A stretch of 64,000 bases of DNA from an uncultured Tateyamaria sp. (lineage in GTDB: Bacteria > Pseudomonadota > Alphaproteobacteria > Rhodobacterales > Rhodobacteraceae). Position numbers and translations under genes: made by a program. This document shows positions 56,040 to 64,000 of the stretch, in pieces (within the stretch, counting starts at the first letter, position 1; each line of letters begins with the position of its first letter). Under the pieces are notes generated by a model that did not search any database, was not told the DNA's origin, and worked only from the letters and a program-made list of their open reading frames with translations. The stretch lies in assembly GCF_947494755.1 (NCBI RefSeq), contig NZ_CANLVZ010000001.1:1-64000 (forward strand), in the 5' to 3' direction.

Positions 56040-57620
56040 ATGAAGATCGGAACACCAAAAGAAACCTATACCGGAGAGCGCCGGGTCGCCATGACCCCCG
56101 ACAGCGCCATCGCGTTGCAAAAGCTGGGTCACACCTGTGTGGTCGAGACGGGCGCGGGCCAGGAGGCTGGATTTCTGGACGCGGATTACAAGGCTGCAGG
56201 CGTTGAGGTGGTCAAGACCGCCGCCGCCCTTTGGAAAGCCGCCGACGTGGTCGCCAAGGTGCGCGCGCCTGATGCGACCGAAATGAAGCGGTTGCGCGAA
56301 GGCCAGACGCTGATTTCCTTCTTCAGCCCGGTGGCCGACGAGGCCAAGATGCAGTCGGCGGCCAAGAAGGGCGCGACCGTGGTGGCGATGGAGATGATCC
56401 CCCGCATCAGCCGTGCCCAGAAAATGGATGCCCTGTCGTCCATGGCCAATATCGCGGGCTACCGCGCGGTGATCGAAGCGGGCAACAACTTTGGTCGCTT
56501 CTTTACCGGACAGATTACGGCGGCGGGCAAGGTGCCCCCGGCCAAGGTGCTGGTTGTCGGGGCCGGGGTTGCGGGCCTCGCCGCCATCGGCACGTCCACC
56601 TCGCTTGGTGCGATCACATACGCCTTCGACGTGCGCCCGGAAGTGGCCGAACAGGTCGAGTCGATGGGGGCGGAATTCGTCTACCTCGACTTTGAGGAAG
56701 AGCAGACAGATGGGGCGGCGACGGGCGGATACGCCTCCGTCTCGTCCCCTGAGTTCCGCGAAGCGCAGCTTGCCAAGTTCCGTGAGTTGGCCCCCGAGGT
56801 CGATATCGTCATCACCACCGCCCTGATCCCCAACCGCGAAGCGCCCGAGCTGTGGACCGAGGATATGGTTGCGGCAATGAAGCCCGGATCGGTCATCGTG
56901 GACCTGGCGGCGGAAAAGGGCGGCAACTGCAAGCTGACCGTGGCGGATGAAAAGATCGTGACCGACAACGGCGTCACCATCATCGGTTACACCGACTTCC
57001 CGAGCCGGATGGCGACGCAGGCGTCCAGCCTTTATGCCACCAACATCCGCCATTTGATGACGGACCTGACGCCCGAAAAAGACGGTGTTATCAATCACAA
57101 CATGGAAGATGATATGATCCGGGGGGCCACGATCGCCCATGCCGAGGAAGTCACCTTCCCGCCGCCACCCCCCAAGGTGGCCGCTATCGCCGCCAAGCCC
57201 AAGAAGGAAGCGGCCAAGGAACTGACGCCCGAGGAGAAACGCGCCGCTGAAACGGCTGCCTTCCAGACCCAGACCAAGAACCAGGTCATTCTGCTTGCCG
57301 TGGGCGCGGCTGTCGTCCTCGGCATCGGGATGATCCCCGGCATGCCCGCCAGCTTCATGCAGCACTTCATCGTGTTCGTGCTGTCCGTCTTCATCGGCTT
57401 CCAGGTGATCTGGAATGTGGCGCATAGCCTTCACACGCCACTGATGGCCGTTACCAACGCGATCTCGAGCATCATCATCCTTGGTGCGCTGATCCAGATC
57501 GGATCGACCAGTGCGCTGATCACGCTGCTTGGAGGGCTCGGTATCTTCATGGCGTCCGTCAACATCTTTGGCGGTTTCCTCGTCACCCGGCGCATGCTCG
57601 CCATGTTCCAGAAATCCTGA
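56040..57620 (+). CDS. pntA: NAD(P) transhydrogenase subunit alpha
   Basis: Alpha subunit of the proton-translocating transhydrogenase that makes NADPH from NADH at the inner membrane. The 526-aa chain joins the NAD(H)-binding domain I (residues 1-375, with R-V-A-M-T-P near 15 and [11 protein letters not shown] near 174) to a C-terminal membrane part. That part has about four helices (from about 415). This is the two-subunit form (as in E. coli, 510 aa), not the split PntAA/PntAB form. pntB begins 13 nt later. Confidence 0.96.
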   Translation: MKIGTPKETYTGERRVAMTPDSAIALQKLGHTCVVETGAGQEAGFLDADYKAAGVEVVKTAAALWKAADVVAKVRAPDATEMKRLREGQTLISFFSPVADEAKMQSAAKKGATVVAMEMIPRISRAQKMDALSSMANIAGYRAVIEAGNNFGRFFTGQITAAGKVPPAKVLVVGAGVAGLAAIGTSTSLGAITYAFDVRPEVAEQVESMGAEFVYLDFEEEQTDGAATGGYASVSSPEFREAQLAKFRELAPEVDIVITTALIPNREAPELWTEDMVAAMKPGSVIVDLAAEKGGNCKLTVADEKIVTDNGVTIIGYTDFPSRMATQASSLYATNIRHLMTDLTPEKDGVINHNMEDDMIRGATIAHAEEVTFPPPPPKVAAIAAKPKKEAAKELTPEEKRAAETAAFQTQTKNQVILLAVGAAVVLGIGMIPGMPASFMQHFIVFVLSVFIGFQVIWNVAHSLHTPLMAVTNAISSIIILGALIQIGSTSALITLLGGLGIFMASVNIFGGFLVTRRMLAMFQKS

Positions 57621-57633
57621 GGGGGGCGCACTC

Positions 57634-59151
57634 ATGGAAAACGCATTTACCATTGCAGCTTATGTGGTTGCGGCCATCTTGTTCATCCTGTCGCTCGGGG
57701 GGCTTTCCGGTCAGGAAAGCGCCAAGCGGGCGGTCTGGTACGGCATCGTCGGCATGGCCATCGCGGTCCTTGCCACGCTGATCGGCCCCGGCTCGGGCCT
57801 CTGGCTTGCCTCGCTGGTCCTGATCGGGGGTGGTGCAGCCGTGGGCTATCAACTCGCCACCAAGGTTGAAATGACGCAGATGCCCGAACTTGTCGCCATC
57901 ATGCACTCGCTCGTGGGTCTCGCAGCGGTCTTTGTCGGGTTCAACGCGGATCTGATGATCAACTATATCGACGGGATCTATCAGGCCGAAGGGATGGTTC
58001 TGGGCAGCGTGGCCGAGGACGGGCTGACCGTGATCGGACTGCCGAAAGAGGACTATGAAGGTCTGTCCGCCTTCGGTCAGCTGATCGCCAAGAAATCGGG
58101 GGTCGAGATCGGCATCTTGCGCGTTGAACTGGTGCTGGGCATCTGGATCGGGGCGGTGACCTTTACCGGCTCTGTCATTGCCTATGCCAAGCTGGCGGGC
58201 GGCTCTTCGTTGTTGCCCTTCCAGGTCGACACGAGCGCCAAGAAGCTGCCGGGCGGGCACTATCTGAACGCTGCGGCGGCGGGCCTGTCGCTGCTTTTGA
58301 CATTCATCTACCTTGGCTCCGGCGGGACGTTCACGCTGGTGCTTCTGACACTTCTCGGGCTGTTCATCGGCTATCACCTGATCATGGGGATTGGCGGCGC
58401 GGACATGCCTGTGGTTGTCTCGATGCTGAACTCCTATTCCGGGTGGGCAGCGGCGGCTATCGGCTTCAGCCTCGGCAATGATCTGTTGATCGTGGTCGGC
58501 GCGCTGGTCGGCTCGTCTGGTGCGATCCTGTCCTACATCATGTGCAAGGCGATGAACCGGTCCTTTGTGTCGGTCATTCTGGGCGGCTTTGGCGGCCCCG
58601 CGGGTGAGCAGATGGCGGTCGAAGGCGAACAGGTCGCCATTGACGCGGACGGCGTGGCCACGGCCCTGAACGAGGCCGACAGCGTGGTGATCATCCCCGG
58701 CTATGGCATGGCCGTGGCGCAGGCGCAGCAGGGCGTCGCCGAACTCACGCGCAAGCTGCGCGCCAAGGGCAAGACCGTGCGCTTTGCGATCCACCCGGTT
58801 GCGGGGCGTCTGCCAGGGCACATGAACGTGCTGCTGGCCGAGGCGAAGGTGCCCTATGACATCGTGCTGGAAATGGACGAGATCAACGATGACTTCCCGG
58901 ATACGGATGTCGCCATCGTCATCGGCTCCAACGACATCGTGAACCCCGCCGCGCAGGACGATCCGAATTCGCCCATCGCTGGGATGCCGGTGCTGGAATG
59001 CTGGAAGGCCAAGCAGGTCTTCGTGTCCAAGCGCGGGCAGGGGACGGGGTATTCCGGCATCGAGAACCCGCTGTTCTTCAAGGACAACACGCGGATGTTC
59101 TACGGCGATGCGAAGGCATCCATCGATACGCTGCTGCCGCTGATCGACTGA
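57634..59151 (+). CDS. pntB: NAD(P) transhydrogenase subunit beta
   Basis: Beta subunit, with membrane domain II (about residues 1-260, eight or nine helices) followed by the NADP(H)-binding domain III. Domain III motifs include [32 protein letters not shown] and [10 protein letters not shown]. The ATG at 57634 with ggggg upstream gives 505 aa. An in-frame ATG at 57529 lies inside pntA. A terminator follows 48 bp after the stop. Confidence 0.96.
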   Translation: MENAFTIAAYVVAAILFILSLGGLSGQESAKRAVWYGIVGMAIAVLATLIGPGSGLWLASLVLIGGGAAVGYQLATKVEMTQMPELVAIMHSLVGLAAVFVGFNADLMINYIDGIYQAEGMVLGSVAEDGLTVIGLPKEDYEGLSAFGQLIAKKSGVEIGILRVELVLGIWIGAVTFTGSVIAYAKLAGGSSLLPFQVDTSAKKLPGGHYLNAAAAGLSLLLTFIYLGSGGTFTLVLLTLLGLFIGYHLIMGIGGADMPVVVSMLNSYSGWAAAAIGFSLGNDLLIVVGALVGSSGAILSYIMCKAMNRSFVSVILGGFGGPAGEQMAVEGEQVAIDADGVATALNEADSVVIIPGYGMAVAQAQQGVAELTRKLRAKGKTVRFAIHPVAGRLPGHMNVLLAEAKVPYDIVLEMDEINDDFPDTDVAIVIGSNDIVNPAAQDDPNSPIAGMPVLECWKAKQVFVSKRGQGTGYSGIENPLFFKDNTRMFYGDAKASIDTLLPLID

Positions 59152-59198
59152 CGCGCTTCTCGTGCTCGCGTCGCACAGGCGCAGTGACGTCACAGACG

Positions 59199-59223
59199 TG
59201 GCGGCCTTCGGGTCGCCATTTTC
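59199..59223 (+). terminator. Rho-independent terminator of pntAB
   Basis: TGGCGGCC (59199-59206) pairs with GGTCGCCA (59211-59218) over 8 bp with one G.T wobble and a TTCG tetraloop, followed by TTTTC. Confidence 0.88.
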
Positions 59224-59277
59224 TGAGTCTGCAACGCAACATATACCGAGAAAACCGCACATGGCCCGCTGCACGTC

Positions 59278-60228
59278 TTGCGCCATGCGCGCCAGATGCC
59301 AAACAAAACTCTTATGAGGATCAAGCACCGACATCGCATCGCAGCCAAGGCGACAGAGCCGGACGGTTTTGTGCACCCGATGGCGCGCCATGTTGCGATG
59401 TATTTCCCCCGCTCGACCAAGCGGCTGGTGGTGTCGTTTGACAACGTGATGAGCCGCGCCGCCCCGCGTCCGCACTTCCCTTGGGGGGCGAATTTCGTGG
59501 ACCGTATGGGGGCCTCACATCTGGGTCTGATGATGGCGAGCCCGGATGATTGGTTTCGGCATGCGGATGTCTGGGCGTTCTTTGACGGGCTGCGCGATGA
59601 TGGCTTCTTTGAAAGCTTCGATGAGGTCATATTCTACGGCAGTTCGATGGGGGGCTATGGCGCGCTGACTTTTGCGAAAGCCGCGCCGGGTGCCCGGGTG
59701 GTTGCGATGGTGCCGCAAACCCATCTTGACCCAAGCGTGGTGCCGTTTGAAACGCGCTATGACGCTGGGTTCGCACGGGGAAAGTGGTTTGGACCCTACC
59801 TTGATGCGGTGGATGGGGCGCGGGCCGCATCAGTTGTCTATGTGCTGTATGACCCGCATTTTGGCCCCGACGCGGCGCATGTCGCGCGGCTTGATCCCGC
59901 TAATCTGGTGGAGTTGCGGCTCCCGTGGAGCCTGCATCACTCGGGACCGATTCTCAGCAAGACGGGGCGCATGAATGATGTGCTGGAGGCGGCCTTTGAC
60001 GGCACACTGACGGCGACCTCGTTTCGCGCGATGGTCCGCGCGGGAGAACGCTGCGAAATGGGCGCGCGGCAAAGCCTGCGCGCGGGGCTGTCAAAGGGGC
60101 ATCCCAAGTTGGTGATGCGCGCCCTCAGCGGCCTGGCACAGTCGCATCCCGAATGGGAATTTCCCAAGATCAAAGAGCGCGCGCACCGACTTGTCCAGCA
60201 GGCGGCGCGGACCCACGAGGCCTCCTGA
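59278..60228 (+). CDS. Hypothetical protein with GxSxGG motif
   Basis: A 316-aa protein. The segment I-F-Y-G-S-S-M-G-G-Y-G-A-L-T-F-A near residue 120 is a serine-hydrolase nucleophile elbow in an alpha/beta fold. A possible His base is in L-H-H-S-G-P-I near 220. The N-terminus is basic, and A-T-E-P-D-G-F-V-H-P is followed by R-L-V-V-S-F-D-N. Similar proteins in Roseobacters sit near surface polysaccharide genes, but no such genes are here. The start is uncertain, with 59296 and 59314 as alternatives and no clear ribosome-binding site. Confidence 0.65.
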   Translation: MRHARQMPNKTLMRIKHRHRIAAKATEPDGFVHPMARHVAMYFPRSTKRLVVSFDNVMSRAAPRPHFPWGANFVDRMGASHLGLMMASPDDWFRHADVWAFFDGLRDDGFFESFDEVIFYGSSMGGYGALTFAKAAPGARVVAMVPQTHLDPSVVPFETRYDAGFARGKWFGPYLDAVDGARAASVVYVLYDPHFGPDAAHVARLDPANLVELRLPWSLHHSGPILSKTGRMNDVLEAAFDGTLTATSFRAMVRAGERCEMGARQSLRAGLSKGHPKLVMRALSGLAQSHPEWEFPKIKERAHRLVQQAARTHEAS

Positions 60229-60362
60229 CGTACTACATCTGCGATGGCTTTCCGAACGCGGTATACAATTGTACCCCGTTAACATGTTGAAAGTAGACGC
60301 AAAAAGAGTTGGATTTGTGCCGGGTTCGGGTTAGGTCTGAGCCAAACAGGCTTGGAGCAGAC
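60229..60362. promoter_or_regulatory. Intergenic region with TACAATTGTA palindrome
   Basis: A perfect 10-bp palindrome TACAATTGTA (60264-60273) lies about 90 bp upstream of the DUF3422 start within a relatively AT-rich stretch. It could be an operator half-site pair for a GntR- or TetR-like repressor. Nothing else stands out. Confidence 0.3.
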
Positions 60363-61646
60363 ATGGCACCCGTCGAAGATCATCCCTTGCGCTATCAATT
60401 GGCCAACGAGCTGCATGCCCGCCCGTTTCCGTCAATGCGCGCGCCCTGTGCGGCGGCCTATGTGGCCTTCAAACAGCCTGAAATGGCGGCCAGCCGGGAT
60501 CGCGCGGCGGACCTGGATCACCTCCACAAGCTGCTCGATCGCCACGGCGTTGCGCATCCCCAGCCAGGCGCGACCCACTATTACGGGCAGATCGGGCGCT
60601 ATTGGCTGAAATGGGAACAGCACACCGAATTCGTGACCTACACCATCTTTTCCGATGGGGTGGAGGAGCGCGCCTTTGATCCGCGTGCCTTTGATCCATT
60701 CCCCGAGGAGTGGTTGGCAGACGCGCCGGGCCAGCGTGTGACGTCGATCCTTGTGCGGGTGGAACCCCGGATGGAGGCGGAGGCGCTGCGCGCGCGCCTG
60801 CGCGAGTGGTTTGTACCCGAGAGCCTTGCCGTGAGTGCGGTGCTTGAGGATGCGGCCGTGATGGCGGGCGATTTCCGCATCGATCAGAACGGGCACATGC
60901 GCTTTGCCGTGTTCACCTCCGAAGGGACGGGCCAGCGCCGCGTGGGCCGCATCGTGCAGCGCCTGTGCGAGATTGAAACCTACAAGTCGATGTCGATGCT
61001 GGGCTTTGCCCGTGTGCGCAGTCTGGGCGCGCAACTCGGCGCGCTCGACACCCGCGTGACCGAGTTGGTGGAAAGCATGTCTGTCGAAGGATCACGGGCC
61101 GAGCAGACTTTGCAGGCACTGCTGGCGATCTCGGCAGAGCTTGAGACGGTATCAGCGCAATCCTCGTTCCGCTTTGGGGCCACATGGGCCTATGAGGCGA
61201 TTGTGAACGAGCGGATCGCTGCCCTGCGCGAGGACCGTTTTGAGGGTCGTCAGACCTTTCGGGAGTTCATGGTGCGTCGTTATCAGCCGGCGATGCGCAC
61301 CGTACGCTCGGCACAGGATCGGTTGGAGGCCATGAGTGCGCGCGGCGTGCGTGCCGCCAATCTGTTGCGCACACGGGTGGATGTAGAGCGTTCCGCGCAG
61401 AACCAGGCCTTGCTTGAGAGCATGGACAAGCGATCGGACTTGCAGCTTCGCTTGCAGCGCACGGTTGAGGGGCTGTCGGTCGTGGCCATCAGTTATTACG
61501 CGGTCTCGCTGGCGGGCTATCTGCTCTATCCGCTCGAGGGGCCAACGGGGCTGTCCAAGAACCTGCTGACGGCGCTGGTCACTGTGCCTGTGGTCTTGGG
61601 AGTCTGGTGGCTGGTGCGCCGCTTGCGCCGCTCGGTCGAGAAGTAG
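60363..61646 (+). CDS. DUF3422 family membrane protein
   Basis: A 427-aa protein of the DUF3422 family, common in proteobacteria and of unknown function. It begins with the family motif H-P-L-R-Y-Q-L-A-N-E-L-H-A-R-P-F-P (residues 6-22). A long soluble part with helical, possibly coiled-coil segments (about 210-375) is followed by two transmembrane helices near the C-terminus (about 378-418) and a basic end. The ATG at 60363 is preferred over 60309 because it places the family motif at the N-terminus. Confidence 0.9.
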   Translation: MAPVEDHPLRYQLANELHARPFPSMRAPCAAAYVAFKQPEMAASRDRAADLDHLHKLLDRHGVAHPQPGATHYYGQIGRYWLKWEQHTEFVTYTIFSDGVEERAFDPRAFDPFPEEWLADAPGQRVTSILVRVEPRMEAEALRARLREWFVPESLAVSAVLEDAAVMAGDFRIDQNGHMRFAVFTSEGTGQRRVGRIVQRLCEIETYKSMSMLGFARVRSLGAQLGALDTRVTELVESMSVEGSRAEQTLQALLAISAELETVSAQSSFRFGATWAYEAIVNERIAALREDRFEGRQTFREFMVRRYQPAMRTVRSAQDRLEAMSARGVRAANLLRTRVDVERSAQNQALLESMDKRSDLQLRLQRTVEGLSVVAISYYAVSLAGYLLYPLEGPTGLSKNLLTALVTVPVVLGVWWLVRRLRRSVEK

Positions 61647-61658
61647 CGCCGACGGGCT

Positions 61659-61704
61659 GGTCTGTTCCGGCTTTGCCGAAATGCGCCCACCCGCCGACCC
61701 TTGG
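61659..61704. repeat. Dispersed convergent-gene repeat, copy 2
   Basis: Starts GGTCTGTT, continues with a small hairpin (TTCCGGC-ttt-GCCGAA) and ends CACCCGCCGACCCTTG. It matches 29987-30030 in order and spacing, with the hairpin arms changed on both sides. Like copy 1 it lies between tail-to-tail genes. Confidence 0.65.
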
Positions 61705-61709
61705 CCGAT

Positions 61710-62225
61710 CTATAGCAGCCCGTCTTCTTGCAGGTGCTGGATGATTGGCGAAGGCTCCAGCTCTTTTTCCAGTTCTTTCTGCTTTTTCTTTACGATTCCC
61801 ATGAGTTTAAGGCGCTCCTGCACCGCTTTTTCCGCATCAATGATCGCCTTTTCGGCCGCGATGATCAGTCTGTCCACGACTCTCGATTTCCCGCCAACCT
61901 TTGATTTGATGTGGCTCACAATGATGGATGCCGCTGACAAATTCGCAGCGGCTCCGATCAGCGTGTTCGCGTTCGTGGCCGTCGGTGCGAACTCGGCGAC
62001 GTTGTTGGCATAAGAGATGATATCGCTCAGCACGTTGATGGCTGCGCTTACCTCATCGCCGTCGCCGTTGATTGCCTTTTTCCAGGCGTCATACCCCTTT
62101 TGCATGCTGCTGCTATGAATGGTGTACAGCGCATCAAGGATGCCGTTGGCGTTGCTTTGTGCCAGCGCCTGAGTACCAAAGGTCGCGGCCGCGGCCAGAC
62201 TGGCGATGAAAAATCTGCGGTTCAT
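61710..62225 (-). CDS. Secreted protein of unknown function, helical
   Basis: A 171-aa exported protein. The N-terminus M-N-R-R-F-F-I-A-S-L-A-A-A-A-T-F is followed by A-L-A-Q, giving a signal peptide that could be Tat-type because of the RR-x-F. The mature part is helical, with a Lys/Glu-rich C-terminal stretch (K-K-K-Q-K-E-L-E-K-E-L-E). I recognise no family. The ATG at 62225 has gga(g) 8 nt upstream, partly inside the right arm of a perfect inverted repeat. It lies downstream of the permease genes on the same strand. Confidence 0.7.
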   Translation of the reverse strand: MNRRFFIASLAAAATFGTQALAQSNANGILDALYTIHSSSMQKGYDAWKKAINGDGDEVSAAINVLSDIISYANNVAEFAPTATNANTLIGAAANLSAASIIVSHIKSKVGGKSRVVDRLIIAAEKAIIDAEKAVQERLKLMGIVKKKQKELEKELEPSPIIQHLQEDGLL

Positions 62226-62257
62226 AAAATAAGCTCCTGTTTCAATGAGCTTATTTT
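62226..62257 (-). promoter_or_regulatory. Inverted repeat covering the ribosome-binding site
   Basis: On the minus strand AAAATAAGCTC and GAGCTTATTTT are perfect 11-bp arms separated by 10 nt, ending one base before the ATG of the secreted protein gene. Part of the Shine-Dalgarno sequence lies in the second arm, so folding would hide it. The A-tract/stem/T-tract layout also fits an intrinsic terminator for the permease operon upstream. Confidence 0.75.
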
Positions 62258-62289
62258 GTGCCATCATCCTGTGGTAGAAAAGTAAGGTA

Positions 62290-63285
62290 TTACCGACCTC
62301 TGATCCGCGGATCGAGCGCGTCGCGCAGGCCATCCCCGAGGTAGTTCACCCCGAGCACCGTGAGCGAGATCAGGATACCCGGCAGGATCACCCGTTCGGG
62401 GTACTGCTCCATCCGTTGCACGGAGTCGGCCAGCAACTTGCCCCATGTGGGGAAGTCGGACGGAAAGCCCACGCCGAGGAAGGAGAGCGCGCTTTCGGTG
62501 ATGATCGCTGTCGCCAGTCCAAGCGTGGCGGAGACCATGATGGGCGAGACCACATTGGGCAGCAGGTGTCGCCTTATGATCGCACCCGAGGTGGTTCCGA
62601 TGGAGCGAGCCGCGAGGATGAATTCACGCTCTTTCAGCGCCAGAATATCGCCCCGCACGATCCGTGCGGTCTGCATCCAGCTGGTCAGGCCAATCACCCC
62701 GACGATGAGGATGAACATGCCTCCTTCGGGTCCGAAATTGGCCCGCAACGGTTCGCGAAACAGCGTCACCGCGACCAGCAGCAGAGGCAGGATCGGCAGG
62801 GACAGCACCAGATCGGTGAAGCGCATCAGCCAGAAATCCGCCTTTTTGAAATAGCCTGAGACGACGCCGACCAGCGTGCCGATGACCAGCGCCAGCACCA
62901 TCGCCGCCCAGCCCACGGCCATCGAGGCGCGCCCGCCCGCGATCAGGTTGGCGAGGATGTCGCGGCCCAGATTGTCGGTGCCGAGCGGATTGCCCCAGCC
63001 CACCTTGGCGGTGCTGTCCCAGAGGGCGGTGTAGATCGGGCGCATATCCTTGTTGCGGATGTCGAGCTTTTGCGGATCCAGCGTCCAGATGTAGGGGCCG
63101 AGCAGCACCGCCAGCGTGATGAAGATCAGGAACCCACCGCCAAACAGCGCGCCCTTGTGATGCTTGAACTGGTCCCAAACATCCTTCCACTGGCTGCGCG
63201 GCTCTTTCGGCGGTTCCTTGTCCTGCAGGGCGGCCAGCGCGTCGATTTCAAGGTCGGGACCTGCGGCGATAGGTTGATCAGTCAT
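62290..63285 (-). CDS. Oligopeptide/dipeptide ABC transporter permease (OppC/DppC type)
   Basis: A 331-aa inner-membrane permease. The N-terminal cytoplasmic part (about 1-45) is followed by six helices. The family motif G-T-D-N-L-G-R-D-I-L-A-N lies near residue 104. The EAA loop (about 240-262, R-S-I-G-T-T-S-G-A-I-I-R-R-H-L-L-P-N), which contacts the ATPase, is clear. The ATG at 63285 overlaps the upstream permease by 8 nt. ATPase and binding-protein genes are not in the window. Substrate specificity cannot be inferred. Confidence 0.92.
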   Translation of the reverse strand: MTDQPIAAGPDLEIDALAALQDKEPPKEPRSQWKDVWDQFKHHKGALFGGGFLIFITLAVLLGPYIWTLDPQKLDIRNKDMRPIYTALWDSTAKVGWGNPLGTDNLGRDILANLIAGGRASMAVGWAAMVLALVIGTLVGVVSGYFKKADFWLMRFTDLVLSLPILPLLLVAVTLFREPLRANFGPEGGMFILIVGVIGLTSWMQTARIVRGDILALKEREFILAARSIGTTSGAIIRRHLLPNVVSPIMVSATLGLATAIITESALSFLGVGFPSDFPTWGKLLADSVQRMEQYPERVILPGILISLTVLGVNYLGDGLRDALDPRIRGR

Positions 63286-64000
63286 AGCGGATCCTCGGGT
63301 CGAGCACGCCGTAAAGCACATCAGCGATGAGGTTGAAGAGCACGATCAGGATCGCGAAAATAAAGGTCAGCGTCATCACCATGGGGATGTCATTGGCGAA
63401 CAGGGCCGTCAGTAGCAATTGCCCGATCCCGTTCACCTTGAACACGTTCTCGGTGATGATCGCGCCGCCAAAGATCGCAGGCACCCCAAGCGCGATGACA
63501 GTGATCACCGGGATCATCGAGTTGCGCAGCACATGCACCATGACCACCACGCCCTCTTTCAGCCCCTTGGCACGGGCGGTGCGCACATAATCCTGGCCCA
63601 GATTGTCGAGCATGGAGGAGCGCATGTAGCGGCTCAGTTGTGCCGTGGTTTGCAGGGCCAGCACCATCACCGGCATGACCATCTGCATGAACTGGACCTT
63701 GAAGCTTTCCCAATCGGTGACAACGTGCGTGGTGTCATAGATCGAGGGCAGCCAGCCAAGCTGCACTGAAAACAGCACGATCAGCAGCGGGCCGGTGAAA
63801 AAGGGGGGGATCGAAAAGCCGATCATGGTGATGAACGTGCCGGTCTGGTCAAACACCGAATATTGCTTGTAGGCCGAATAGATGCCGATGGGCAGCGCGA
63901 TCAAAATGCCCACCACGTAGGACAGGCCGACGACCCAGAGGGTCTGGGGGATGCGCTGCACGACGATGTCCATGACGGGGCTGCGGGTCTGCCACGAGAT
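63278..64000 (-). CDS. Oligopeptide/dipeptide ABC transporter permease (OppB/DppB type), partial
   Basis: The C-terminal 240 residues of an OppB-type permease; the 5' part lies beyond the right edge. Reading is open to base 64000 (I-S-W-Q-T-R-S-P-V before the first Met in view). The EAA-like loop Y-V-R-T-A-R-A-K-G-L and the end L-Y-G-V-L-D-P-R-I-R-Y-D are typical. It partners the OppC-type gene to form the transmembrane heterodimer. Confidence 0.92.
   Translation of the reverse strand: MSWQTRSPVMDIVVQRIPQTLWVVGLSYVVGILIALPIGIYSAYKQYSVFDQTGTFITMIGFSIPPFFTGPLLIVLFSVQLGWLPSIYDTTHVVTDWESFKVQFMQMVMPVMVLALQTTAQLSRYMRSSMLDNLGQDYVRTARAKGLKEGVVVMVHVLRNSMIPVITVIALGVPAIFGGAIITENVFKVNGIGQLLLTALFANDIPMVMTLTFIFAILIVLFNLIADVLYGVLDPRIRYD

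Overview
The window is GC-rich DNA of a Roseobacter-group alphaproteobacterium (Rhodobacteraceae). This placement rests on gene content and order, not on a database search. Evidence includes a complete Rhodobacterales-type dcw cluster with DUF2484 genes between murC and murB, a DUF1127 gene followed by 'cuckoo' RNA hairpins carrying CCTCCTCCC loops, an aerobic cobaltochelatase cobS/cobT pair next to J-domain and BolA genes, a two-gene pntAB, and short GC-rich intergenic palindromes of the kind common in this family.

Region by region. 1-980: a 90-bp tandem repeat with a third, inverted partial copy, then (minus strand) two tandem CcsR-like sRNAs downstream of a DUF1127 (CcaF1-like) gene. 980-2053: mrp. 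2054-2678: a long untranslated leader ending in a strong terminator-like hairpin just before mraZ, matching the arrangement that yields the UpsM sRNA in Rhodobacter sphaeroides. 2679-24405: the dcw cluster mraZ-rsmH-ftsL-ftsI-murE-murF-mraY-murD // ftsW-murG-murC-(three small membrane proteins)-murB-ddl-ftsQ-ftsA-ftsZ. It makes lipid II, the septal synthase and the Z-ring. The break (//) holds a minus-strand flavoprotein, a peroxiredoxin-like gene and a block of nested inverted repeats. 24427-28192: ftsZ terminator, then lpxC, bamD and recN, linking division to outer-membrane assembly and DNA repair.

28288-41759: ClC family protein, DUF427 protein, M24 aminopeptidase, cobT / secreted unknown / cobS, J-domain protein, BolA, DUF4177 protein, thioesterase, methyltransferase, gatB and a cysteine hydrolase. 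41832-42211 is the wreck of a GlxA-type AraC regulator. 42208-49675: an unknown 435-aa protein, a lytic transglycosylase, a lipoprotein hydrolase, a small membrane protein, an SDR, a DUF1993 protein and pepN. 49762-53954: a 41-aa membrane peptide, DUF2256, malate synthase G, a GlcG-like protein and a class I amidotransferase. 54000-55894: a RAYT-like protein lacking catalytic residues, an SDR and a membrane methyltransferase. 56040-59151: pntA-pntB with terminator. 59278-64000: an unknown GxSxGG protein, DUF3422, a secreted unknown protein with a hairpin over its ribosome-binding site, and oppC/oppB-type permeases, the latter running off the window.

No tRNA, rRNA, CRISPR array, intact insertion sequence or prophage was seen. 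Most of the window is conserved housekeeping DNA. The unusual material is in the RNA elements, the intergenic repeats and a few conserved genes of unknown function. All family assignments come from motif and context recognition by eye.
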